Below are positions 29,770-38,694 of a stretch of 64,000 nt of DNA, one piece after another; the first letter of the stretch is position 1; each line of letters begins with the position of its first letter. This stretch comes from Saccharomycopsis crataegensis (taxonomy: Eukaryota; Ascomycota; Saccharomycetes; Ascoideales; Saccharomycopsidaceae), in contig NW_027043820.1 of assembly GCF_037102585.1 (NCBI RefSeq), positions 2,328,501 through 2,392,500 of the forward strand, in the 5' to 3' direction. The translations under genes and the position numbers were made by a program. A model generated the notes under the pieces. That model was not told where the DNA came from. It worked only from the letters and a program-made list of their open reading frames with translations, and searched no databases.

Positions 29770-31335
29770 TCATCCAAATCTAGATAATGCCGGGTTCAAT
29801 AAATCATTCTCTTCATCTTTGAAAGTCCCGTTCTTTTTAGCATGAATCTTTGCTCTAAGTTCCTTTTCTCTCTTCAAATTACTTTCGACTCTCATCTTTC
29901 TTTCATCAATCACATTCTTAGACTTCTTTCTCAAATGGCGACGCAATGAACTATTCTTTCCCTTGACCTTTGGTAAAATATCCATCTTTACATCATTGGC
30001 TCCAACTTCCCTCTGTTTATTGGTCAATTCTGCCAAGTCCTTAGCAGTCAATCTGGTGGTATTGGCACGCTTATCAATGGTACCAATGACATTTGGATCA
30101 AGAGTGATCATATCTGGCTTAAGTTTGTTCACCAAAGTTCTAACTTCGGATTCTTGACGTTGCTTGGCCGATTCGAATGGATTAATTTCCAAAGAGTCAA
30201 AGTTAGCTTCACCGGATCCTGGAACAATAATATTCTTGACCCCATTTTCGTGACCGAAACTTAAGATATCTTCGAATGGAATAAACTTATTCATTTCGAC
30301 CTTTGATCCAGCATTCAAATGATGCATATATAGCTTCACATCTTTGTGGTCGTTAGTGAAGATATCTTTATAGATATTAATATGTGGGCCAAAAGAAACA
30401 CTGAGAAGATTGGTATCGGAAATATCACAACTCAATCCAGGAGTTGGCAAAGATCTATAATTCAATTCTTTAAACATTCTAATATCCCATACTTTCAAAG
30501 TTCTGTCAGTAGAGGTACACGCCATGTAATTACCTGTTCTATCAATAGCAATAGATTTCACCGACCCTCTGGAATTTAAAATCTTCACCAACGGCTTTGA
30601 CATTGTTGGGCTCCACAATGATACTTGACCATTAGAATGACCTAAATGCACCACAGCATTCCAAGGGTTTTGCTTCATGGATATTGTTGGCCCCATCTTT
30701 GTTCGAAGTTCCGATATTAGCACACCAGTAGAGACATCTTGGTATTTAAGGAAACCAGTATTACCGGCAGTAGCTAAAAGATAATGGTATGGCAAGAATT
30801 CTAAATGCTTGACCTCAATATGCTGTTTCAATCTGTGCAATTCGGTTCCCAATTTATCGTAGATAAATGTGTATTTCTTTTGTGCTACTGCGAAAAATTG
30901 ATCATTGTGTAAATGTTTGACAGCATTAACGGTCTCATTCAAATGCAACTCACAATGAAGTTTCCCGTACTGCCAGTCCATAGAGGCAACATGCCCTTTT
31001 CTACCTCCGAGCAACAAACTTCTACCATTTCTTGAATAATCAAATACATAAGGACCATATTCTGTAAGTTTCAAATCAATTGCTTTTCTATTCATGCTTT
31101 CATCCACGCTATCCTTGATGTCCTTTTGGGTAACCTTGAAAGTCTTTTCCATTTCTGTTTCAGTTTCCATTAAACCTGCAGATTCCTGGAGCAAAATCTC
31201 TGTATTTTGTGCCTCTTTGACGGCATTTTTGTAAGAATCATCTAATCTCTTCAACTTGGCACGAACTCGTTTATCCTTTGGGTTCTTGGACGCCTTTGAG
31301 ACCGTTTTTGGTCTGTCGTATTTGGAAAGTGACAT
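29770..31335 (-). CDS. UTP7: UTP7, WD40 protein of the SSU processome
   Basis: 521 aa, ATG start. Utp7 acts in the nucleolus with U3 snoRNP in 18S rRNA maturation. The N-terminus is a charged helical segment (AKLKRLDDSYKNAVKEAQNTEILL) typical of Utp7, followed by the family signature EYGPYVFDYSRNGRSLLLGGRKGHVASMDW at about 92-121. A WD40 propeller contains GHSNGQVSLWSPTM and SIAIDRTGNYMACTSTDRTLKVWDIR. The C-terminal extension carries PFESAKQRQESEVRTLVNKLKPDMI and a basic nucleolar tail (KGKNSSLRRHLRKKSKN). Length is near S. cerevisiae Utp7 (554 aa). Confidence 0.96.
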   Translation of the reverse strand: MSLSKYDRPKTVSKASKNPKDKRVRAKLKRLDDSYKNAVKEAQNTEILLQESAGLMETETEMEKTFKVTQKDIKDSVDESMNRKAIDLKLTEYGPYVFDYSRNGRSLLLGGRKGHVASMDWQYGKLHCELHLNETVNAVKHLHNDQFFAVAQKKYTFIYDKLGTELHRLKQHIEVKHLEFLPYHYLLATAGNTGFLKYQDVSTGVLISELRTKMGPTISMKQNPWNAVVHLGHSNGQVSLWSPTMSKPLVKILNSRGSVKSIAIDRTGNYMACTSTDRTLKVWDIRMFKELNYRSLPTPGLSCDISDTNLLSVSFGPHINIYKDIFTNDHKDVKLYMHHLNAGSKVEMNKFIPFEDILSFGHENGVKNIIVPGSGEANFDSLEINPFESAKQRQESEVRTLVNKLKPDMITLDPNVIGTIDKRANTTRLTAKDLAELTNKQREVGANDVKMDILPKVKGKNSSLRRHLRKKSKNVIDERKMRVESNLKREKELRAKIHAKKNGTFKDEENDLLNPALSRFG

Positions 31336-31715
31336 TATGAAAGATCTTTTATAGTTGATATGACAATACTATCGATAGAAATCCTGTCCTTCCACAAAAC
31401 TCATGAGATAGTGTTCGTGAAAATTAATAGTGCTCTAAAATTTTTTTTCAAAAAAAAAAAAAATCCATCGCTTATGTAATTTTTGAAGCAGTTTTCTATG
31501 TAAATTACGTAAGCGTATCTGCGGCCTTTCTTTTTTTGTGTTTTCTCAACATGATCATCCAAAAAAGCATCTCATACATTTCACTTGATATGAGCTCTCT
31601 ATCTGTCTTTCTTTTTGTTAGTTTTTTGTTTATATGAACAATAACAGCCGCAATAAATTGTTAGTCGCATCAAGTAATAATATTTTGGAAAACAATCCAG
31701 ATCACTGATTGAAAG
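31336..31715. other. divergent promoter region UTP7/311-aa gene
   Basis: Contains the RRPE/PAC-like pair on the UTP7 side and an inverted pair of ACGTAA/TTACAT-type words near 31474-31510. No gene seen. Confidence 0.5.
31436..31471. promoter_or_regulatory. RRPE-like and PAC-like words upstream of UTP7
   Basis: TAAAATTTT at 31436-31444 and CATCGC (GCGATG on the gene strand) at 31466-31471, about 100-135 bp upstream of the UTP7 ATG. The pair resembles the RRPE and PAC elements of ribosome-biogenesis genes in yeasts. Confidence 0.5.
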
Positions 31716-32651
31716 ATGAAGGAATGTGAACATTTCACAGAAATCAAACCCTCTTCCCCAATAAAGTATGGTAAAGCGACAAATAATTGTAACAATGATA
31801 AGCTACAAAATACTTCTGACAATAATAATCAAACGCAGGAACAACCATCAAGATTTAGGCAACGGTTTTGGCAATTGTTTGCAATGACATCTTCAAAAGA
31901 TCAAGGGCACATCCAGGAAGCAGCAGATCGCAATATAAAGAAAGATGCTGAAAACAGAAAAGTTATTGTAAATCCCACGAGCGGTACATATGATGAAGAT
32001 GATGATGAGCCTTTTCATGATACCGAAGACTCATTGCAATGTCTTATGGGATATGATGGTAGCGTTCAGCAACACAACATTCCAATTTCCAGACAAATTC
32101 TTCGGGAATCTGATTTAGAGAATTTTAATATCCAACTTCAAAGTTCCAAATTGAATACTGGCAACTCATATCCCTTATTATTCTGTTGGAAATACCATGT
32201 TTATACTAAATCGGAAAAGCAATATGCTCTCAAATCTATCAGGATTTCATCTAAGCAGCAATTAGAGGAATTGATACTGATTTTTAAAAATGGATTTCCC
32301 AATAACCAAATAGATGACAAGATATTTATTTTAATCAAAGATGGTTATAAAATGAAAAACACCAACTCCAAAGTTTTTGCTTTTCAAGTATCAGAAGGTG
32401 ATGAATATCTTATATTCAAATCAATGGTGCGATTGATTTGTGATGACAACATTGGATATTCCAGTCTCCATAAACGTGATTTTCTTGACATTTTTGCAGT
32501 GAGTTTCGGATTTCAAGCTACTTACTGTGTATTGAAGCTTTATTTTCACAACTCAAAGCTCGAGATGGTTGAGAGTTTTATCAAGCATGTTTTGAGAAGT
32601 AGACTACCCAAGAACTGTCGATATATTTGTGAATCAGCAAAGAAATTATGA
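31716..32651 (+). CDS. unrecognised 311-aa protein
   Basis: 311 aa, ATG start. I do not recognise the family. Residues 1-110 are polar and disordered (Asn/Gln/Ser-rich, acidic DEDDDEPFHDTED near 90). Residues 130-311 look folded, with alternating hydrophobic strands and helices (YPLLFCWKYHVYTKSEKQYALKSI, IDDKIFILIKDGYKM, DFLDIFAVSFGFQATYCVLKLYF). It has no transmembrane helix or signal peptide. The short FRQRFWQLFAMTSS segment near 47-60 is amphipathic. The gene stands alone between the UTP7 promoter and a ~1 kb empty stretch. It may be a fast-evolving or lineage-specific gene. Confidence 0.7.
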   Translation: MKECEHFTEIKPSSPIKYGKATNNCNNDKLQNTSDNNNQTQEQPSRFRQRFWQLFAMTSSKDQGHIQEAADRNIKKDAENRKVIVNPTSGTYDEDDDEPFHDTEDSLQCLMGYDGSVQQHNIPISRQILRESDLENFNIQLQSSKLNTGNSYPLLFCWKYHVYTKSEKQYALKSIRISSKQQLEELILIFKNGFPNNQIDDKIFILIKDGYKMKNTNSKVFAFQVSEGDEYLIFKSMVRLICDDNIGYSSLHKRDFLDIFAVSFGFQATYCVLKLYFHNSKLEMVESFIKHVLRSRLPKNCRYICESAKKL

Positions 32652-33175
32652 AACTAGTTCATTATTCGATACATAATTCATTTTCAGAAAAGACTGTAAT
32701 TATCATAGTATCATAGTAAAGATTTTGAATATCATTGCAGCGTGCTTATTAGTTTTTAAAGACATTTGTCTTTGTTAACTGTAAAGTGAAGAAATTCCCA
32801 ATAATAACTTTATGAGCTAAAAGTCCAATATTGGATTATTCAAATTCCTGATACCAGAAATTACATTCTATTCATTGAAACAACAGCATCGTATAATGTT
32901 GTTAGGACATTCTTTATCATGGGGCTCCTTCATTGGTCAGTGTTAGTAAGGTACCATTTCAATATTACGTCAGTAGCCAAATAGTTATTCCTGGAAATGG
33001 GAAGGCAAGACTAAATAGTGACTACACCATTATCGTTAAAAATATCCCCTTTATTTTGAGAGATCAACACAGTAACAAAATGCGTAGTTATAAGAAACAT
33101 ATTTAGTAATAATATAACTGGTGCAACCTGTCGAAGAAGGTATGAAGTCTATTGATTTATGTGATTATTATTATA

Positions 33176-33211
<36 letters not shown>

Positions 33212-33657
33212 TACAATTTTCTTTTCCCGAATACTAACGGTACGATTTATACATCTAAAAAAGTGTATTAACAAAATGGAGCGCTCAACCATCGAAACCT
33301 GATAGCCCCAAAATATTGTCTTGAAATTGCTTTTCAAAAGTAAACCACCCGAGTTAACCTAAATCACCTCCATAAGGCCATCACCACAATATCTGATCCA
33401 GCAGAATTCCATGAAATATATAGCAGAAAGAAAAATCCAGAAAGAGAAACTAAGAAAATAAAAATGAAAAAAATCAGAACACAACAAACTAAGACAAAAA
33501 AAAAACTTTTAAATGTCCTTTTTCTAAAAAAAAAAAAAAAAATACAAAGGGAAATCTAATTCACCTGAATGTTATCCCTCCATAAATACACGTAAAATGA
33601 AGGGTATTTGAAGCTTGGAAACTAAGTATAAGAAGAAGAAAAAAAAAATCACTCTTT
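32652..33657. other. intergenic (convergent), no gene seen
   Basis: About 1 kb of AT-rich DNA with an (ATT)n microsatellite and poly-A runs near 33490 and 33530. TGTTG at 32898 could be an old LTR edge, but I cannot find a partner end. Confidence 0.45.
33164..33211. repeat. (ATT)n microsatellite
   Basis: Near-perfect trinucleotide run, interrupted once near 33175, in the convergent intergenic region. Confidence 0.9.
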
Positions 33658-35649
33658 TTAAATTTCCCAATTTCTTGTTCCATGTTCCCTTTGAGACAAA
33701 TCAAAGGCCTCAAATGGGTCTTCTCTAAACACAGGCAAGTCTTCATTTGTTATTTCTGTTGGTTCCTTGCCTTGCTTATAGAAATCTCTAACCTCTCTCC
33801 AGTGTAAAGTTATAGCGTCTTTTGCTCTATTGAATTGATCCTGCAAATCACGATTGTTACACGCCCCCGGCAAAGTCAAGTCTCCACGATCGTTGAAACG
33901 GCTAACTAAATCCTGGGGTGGGTCAGCACAGATTTCATCAGGCACCCAAATACCAATGTCTGACTGGAAGCTATGGTCAAAACATTTATACTCTTCGAAA
34001 GGTCTATCACCGTAGAATCTGTTAAGAATACGTTCCACTTTACGAGGAATGTAGGCTTGCGCGCCTTCGAAAATGGTACGATGTAACGGGAAAAGATCAT
34101 CTAAAGTGAAGAATTGTAGATGTTTGCAATGGACAGGAAGTTTGTGCTCTGGGTCCTTCTTGATGGCCTTATCGTCTATTCCAAGGTAACTTGGCGGAGG
34201 ATGGGCATCACCGGTATACCATAGAGCAGAGATATCAATATAAATACCGGTACGAGCGTCAATGAATCTGGCATCAATAAAGTTATTGCCGGCCCCTTGT
34301 TGAGAGTAGACGTGGTTAGTTTGAAGCCAAAAGAGACCATTTCCCGATTTAGGGTTTTCAACAATCAAAGAATTATTAAGTTCACGACCAATACGATTAA
34401 GATCTTGAATTGATACTTGTACATCTATATCATTATCCCATGGCAAATTTTGGCCATTGAACCACCACCCAATTAAATTACCATAGTTGATCCAAGTGAC
34501 AATTCCATAATTCTCACAAAATTTGAACCAGGAGCGTACAAGATGATGAATGACAGCGATACGTTCTTCATGAGATATGATGTGACGGATAAAAGGGAAA
34601 TTATAATGGTGTAATTCTGCATTTCTATCAACCTTAAGACCAGGGAAAGTGAAATAGAAATGTGGTTGTTCCGCATTGTCCTTAGCATACTGAAGAAAAT
34701 CACGGTACTTCTCGTCAGATTGGGAAAGATAAGGACGAGAATTCAATTCATCGAGCTCACTATCAGGATCCCACTTGAAAGAATCCATTGGTACTGAGCG
34801 GTTTGCATCGAGGTGGAGATCTTTTAATTTTCCACCATTCTTTTCAAAGGTGTCTTGGAGTTTTTTTGAAAGTTTATAGTTGTCATCTCTGGTTGGCTTC
34901 ACATCACCATAAGTTTTTTTCAATGATGCAACATCAGATTTCCGATCCTTAACATTAATTTCAAAATATTGCTTATCAGTCTCAAACACAATTCTTTCGG
35001 GGTTTGGGAAATAATATTTTTTCCAAATAGCCGAGCAAATCCCAATACTTTTGATCTGCTCATCGAAGAAAAGATCCCTGTCATACAAATCGTCGTCAAC
35101 CCATGGATCTTTTTCATCAGCCATTTCATCATAGCAGAACTTGGTCATGAGTTGTCTGAGCTGATCTTCATTAATGGATTTTAGAATATCAGCATGCGCC
35201 TTCAAAACCAAATCTGCCGGCGACACATCAACCCAGTCGGCCCAGTCAAAGTTTGCTGTTAACTTTTCATTGATCTTAGAATTGTCAGAATAATGATCAA
35301 GGAGCTTTTGTAAGTGCAAATTTATGGAGACCCGGGGGTCCAATAGCGGGGTCTTCGCTTTGGTCGTCTTGACATGAGAAGCAGCAAACACAGGAAGACG
35401 AAAGAATGTTCTATCGAGCTTGAGATAGTAGCGAAGGTTTTCCGAGACAGATGAGTATTGCTGGTAGTTGAAAGAAGAACAGTGGTTAATAAGGAAAGTT
35501 ATGGAGATGAATATCGCTGCAAGAACCATCACCATCAAGGTCCCATTGGAGTGAGGCCGTTGAGGCGCAGATGATGATTTAGGGTTGCTCAAGAGGAAGA
35601 GCCTTCTAAGGGCAGAGATGGGTAGATAAAGAGGGCTCAAGATACGCAT
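33658..35649 (-). CDS. MNN4-like LicD-family type II membrane protein
   Basis: 663 aa, ATG start. A short basic cytosolic tail precedes one membrane anchor at about 37-58 (VMVLAAIFISITFLI), the topology of Golgi glycosyltransferases. The C-terminal half holds a LicD/fukutin-type nucleotidyl/phosphosugar transferase domain. NYGNLIGWWFNGQNLPWDND is followed by IDVQV (Asp-x-Asp pair near 403), then FIDARTGIYIDISALW and DDLFPLHRTIFEGAQAYIPR. This matches yeast Mnn4 and its relatives, needed for mannosylphosphate addition to N- and O-glycans in the Golgi. The Lys/Glu repeat tail of S. cerevisiae Mnn4 is absent. Which paralogue it is cannot be told. Confidence 0.88.
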   Translation of the reverse strand: MRILSPLYLPISALRRLFLLSNPKSSSAPQRPHSNGTLMVMVLAAIFISITFLINHCSSFNYQQYSSVSENLRYYLKLDRTFFRLPVFAASHVKTTKAKTPLLDPRVSINLHLQKLLDHYSDNSKINEKLTANFDWADWVDVSPADLVLKAHADILKSINEDQLRQLMTKFCYDEMADEKDPWVDDDLYDRDLFFDEQIKSIGICSAIWKKYYFPNPERIVFETDKQYFEINVKDRKSDVASLKKTYGDVKPTRDDNYKLSKKLQDTFEKNGGKLKDLHLDANRSVPMDSFKWDPDSELDELNSRPYLSQSDEKYRDFLQYAKDNAEQPHFYFTFPGLKVDRNAELHHYNFPFIRHIISHEERIAVIHHLVRSWFKFCENYGIVTWINYGNLIGWWFNGQNLPWDNDIDVQVSIQDLNRIGRELNNSLIVENPKSGNGLFWLQTNHVYSQQGAGNNFIDARFIDARTGIYIDISALWYTGDAHPPPSYLGIDDKAIKKDPEHKLPVHCKHLQFFTLDDLFPLHRTIFEGAQAYIPRKVERILNRFYGDRPFEEYKCFDHSFQSDIGIWVPDEICADPPQDLVSRFNDRGDLTLPGACNNRDLQDQFNRAKDAITLHWREVRDFYKQGKEPTEITNEDLPVFREDPFEAFDLSQREHGTRNWEI

Positions 35650-36124
35650 CTCAGAAGTTATATATTTGTAGATTGTAAGTTATATCTCTGTACAATAAAT
35701 CAATGAAGGATAAGGGTTCGGCGGAGAAGCGTTTTTTTTTTTATGTATTTTATCAATTACTGAAGGGTAATTCCAGGGACGACATAAGCCACTAGTGGTA
35801 GGAGGGCTGTGGGAGTGAGATTCAATGGCAATGTATCTGCCTTATTTTGAATTTGGTTTATTATTATTAGTAAGAGTTTATATTGTTTTTATTTTATGTT
35901 ATCTTAAGATAATAATTATTTCATTTCATTTTTTTTTTATTTTTTTTTTTCTTCTACTGTTTCCCCTTTTCTTCCTATGGCATTTTTTACACGTTTCATA
36001 GGTCCACTTTGAAACTTAATACGACACCAACATTATTATGTTATAACCTCGTCCATTTCTCTTGAATATATGTATCCTTTGATAATTCTCATTGCATTAC
36101 TAGAAAAGAAGCAGCCACACAATA
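35650..36124. other. divergent promoter region MNN4-like/LRR gene
   Basis: AT-rich, with a long T tract near 35930-35950. No specific site recognised. Confidence 0.5.
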
Positions 36125-38233
36125 ATGACCACTTTAGACACTTTTCCTCCGGAGTTGATGGAGTTAATATTCCGTTACGTCGGTACGGAGTGTGAATTGT
36201 TAATATCATTAAGATCCTCACTCACACCACAATGGCATAGTTACATCGATGCTTTGTTATTTCAAAAATTAATATTCATTGACGATACAGCCCAAGATTG
36301 TAGATTCTTCAGCGTATCGAATATCACTGGGATTTATATCCCCGATCACTGCGAATTGATTATTGACTACGATCAGATGCCCAAATTGCTGCCATTTAAG
36401 CATTATATTAAAGACCTCCAATTTTCCGGCTTACCCAAGAATGATAGAGATGGGGAAAAAACAGAAGCATTAATGTGTCAAATATCCGATTTTATTGAAT
36501 CGCTTCCTCATTTGGAGACTCTTCATTCACTGACGCAGATCCCGAGGGTGGATAAGAAGTTGAAGAATTTGTCATTGATGCGAGAATCCACTAACTTGGA
36601 CAGATTCAATTGTGCAAAATTGGAGTACCTTGGATTGGTAGCAATGAATGATGAGGTGGGAATTGACAAAAACGATTTATCTAGATTGAAATCTTTGTTT
36701 GTTAGAGGTAGTTCGGTGGAAATAGATGCCAAGAAGTGGAATTTGAGAAATTTAGAAAGCTTGAGTTTGGAGTATGATAATAACCCCACAGAAATGAATA
36801 ATTTCCAAGCAGACTATCTTCCAAAACTCGCGTCATTGCAGGTGCGGAATAAATTGGAATCTTTCCCAGATTTATCCCTGTTTGTCAACTTAACCTCTAT
36901 TAAATTAAATAAGTGTTCGCTATATGAAATTGGTAAGTGGGCCCTCAAGCTTTCTCATTTAAAAAGTATGGATTTAAAATGTAACGACATTGAGGAAATT
37001 GAAAATTTGGACAATCTGCGTAAATTGGAGTATTTGGACCTTTCTCAGAATGATATTCAGGTTGTCCAAGGACTTGATAGTTTAGTAAGCTTAAAAACCT
37101 TGAACTTGAGTGAAAATAGGCATCTTGAGAAGTTTGAATATTTTCCTAAATCATTAAGTTGCTTAGAAAAGTTGGATTTGCATGAAGTTCCCCTTGATTC
37201 AATTTGTGAATTTCAAGATTTTCCAAAGCTCAAGGAGATTGATTTTAAATACACATATGTGCGGGATGTCAAAGGCTTGAGGTCTTTGGAAAGCTTAGAA
37301 AAATTCACTGGTGCTCTTCACAAGATTGAACTCTCAGTGAATAAGCTTGAAAACTTGACTTATTTTCACATCATCAGATCGAAACTAGACAAAGAGCAAT
37401 TACAAACTATATCTCAGTTAAATAATGTGAAATCACTCAAATTGACACAATGTCACTTGGAGGAGATTGGGACATGGATCAGTCCTTTGACGCAATTAAA
37501 GTCATTGGAGTTATCACTGAATAGCATTAAGAGGATCACGAATTTGGAACGCCTCCAAGATTTAGAAGAAATTAATTTGAAATGGAATGAAATAGAAGCG
37601 CTTGAAGGCGTTGAAAGCTTAAAAAAATTAACGAAATTAATCATCTCTTGCAATAATATTTCAAAAGTTCCGGCTAATTTGTCCAAATTGAGCAGTTTAA
37701 AGGAATTAGATCTTTCCAACAATAAGTTGACAACTTGGGAAAATTTGAATGACTTGCCAGCTTTGAAGACATTTAATCTCACCGCAAATGAGGGCCTACT
37801 GGTGTTTGATAAGCCGTTGAACTTTCCAAAGCTTATCAAACTTGAATTAGTCAGATGCCCTATTGTGAAACTCGAGAACTTTGTGAATGTGCCATCACTA
37901 GAGATTTTTTTGGCCAAACGGACCAAATTTCAGCTGATGGCTGATGTCTTTGATGTCTTCTCGGAAAATAGCCTTAAGAACATGAAATACCTTCAAGTGG
38001 ATTTGGAGACGACCAAAGAATTTAAACAGATGAAACAGGTCAAGCGCGAGGAGGGTGTTGACCCAATAAAGTTTATGCTTCACGCATACAGCATTGGCAT
38101 CAAGTTAATGTTTGAAAAGGTTTTCGAGCGGAATGAGAATTTGGTGGTTGCCTGTGAATGGGGGCAGTCTACGAGAACCAAAGAGTTTCGTCGTATCACT
38201 GACATGAGAAGATGTTTAGCTCGTAGTGATTGA
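36125..38233 (+). CDS. leucine-rich repeat protein with F-box-like N-terminus
   Basis: 702 aa, ATG start. Residues 1-45 (LDTFPPELMELIFRYVG...) resemble an F-box (LPxEhhxxIhxxh). From about 195 to 620 there are many LRRs of the 22-23-residue SDS22 type, e.g. LKSMDLKCNDIEEIENLDNLRKLEYLDLSQNDI-like units and LKELDLSNNKLTTWENLNDL. No membrane or signal segment is present. If the F-box is real, the protein may be a substrate receptor of an SCF ubiquitin ligase. Several yeasts outside Saccharomyces carry families of such F-box/SDS22-LRR proteins of unknown role. I do not assign an orthologue. Confidence 0.8.
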   Translation: MTTLDTFPPELMELIFRYVGTECELLISLRSSLTPQWHSYIDALLFQKLIFIDDTAQDCRFFSVSNITGIYIPDHCELIIDYDQMPKLLPFKHYIKDLQFSGLPKNDRDGEKTEALMCQISDFIESLPHLETLHSLTQIPRVDKKLKNLSLMRESTNLDRFNCAKLEYLGLVAMNDEVGIDKNDLSRLKSLFVRGSSVEIDAKKWNLRNLESLSLEYDNNPTEMNNFQADYLPKLASLQVRNKLESFPDLSLFVNLTSIKLNKCSLYEIGKWALKLSHLKSMDLKCNDIEEIENLDNLRKLEYLDLSQNDIQVVQGLDSLVSLKTLNLSENRHLEKFEYFPKSLSCLEKLDLHEVPLDSICEFQDFPKLKEIDFKYTYVRDVKGLRSLESLEKFTGALHKIELSVNKLENLTYFHIIRSKLDKEQLQTISQLNNVKSLKLTQCHLEEIGTWISPLTQLKSLELSLNSIKRITNLERLQDLEEINLKWNEIEALEGVESLKKLTKLIISCNNISKVPANLSKLSSLKELDLSNNKLTTWENLNDLPALKTFNLTANEGLLVFDKPLNFPKLIKLELVRCPIVKLENFVNVPSLEIFLAKRTKFQLMADVFDVFSENSLKNMKYLQVDLETTKEFKQMKQVKREEGVDPIKFMLHAYSIGIKLMFEKVFERNENLVVACEWGQSTRTKEFRRITDMRRCLARSD

Positions 38234-38382
38234 ATGGTGGTATACACAAACTACGAAAAAGGAATGTTTGATTCTTGATCTGTAGGTATTCATTCGTCTG
38301 GCGGGTAAAAATATACTTTAGGTTATCCATTTTTAGACCCAAACAACGTGTTTAATGTGAGCATATCTATGTATATAATAAC

Positions 38383-38413
<31 letters not shown>

Positions 38414-38694
38414 GCTGTGTGTTCTGTAATAAAGGTGGTGGGTGGTGGCTTAGTGCGCGCGGGAGAGTCCGGGTGACCGGTGACCGGTGCCCAAACAACG
38501 GGAGGACCCTGGAGTCTCGAATTGGCGTGGTGGTACCGGGCAACCCCACTGCCTAGTTAGTAGGTCCCCTAACGGTGTAAAAGATCTGGCGGAATTTCAG
38601 GCGGGAATCTTTGTCGCTCACCACCACCTCACTACATCAGACAGAAGGACCTCCACCCAACTCACCAGAACCTAGCACGGGCTCACGAAACACC
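38234..38694. other. promoter of the 1465-aa gene, with GC-rich patch
   Basis: An (AAT)n run at about 38382-38412 is followed by an unusually GC-rich patch (38434-38560). It contains GGTGGTGGGTGGTGG at 38434-38448 and a tandem GGTGACC at 38472-38489. The coding frame is open upstream of the ATG only to a TTG at 38611. Confidence 0.55.
38382..38412. repeat. (AAT)n microsatellite
   Basis: Perfect trinucleotide run of about ten units upstream of the 1465-aa gene. Confidence 0.9.

Noticed and set aside
32898-33484. TGTTG...CAACA pair as a second LTR
   Set aside because: The ends are weak, there is no promoter-like interior, and pairing over this distance is likely chance.
38611-38694. 28-codon extension of the large coiled-coil protein
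   Set aside because: It begins with TTG; the first ATG is at 38695.
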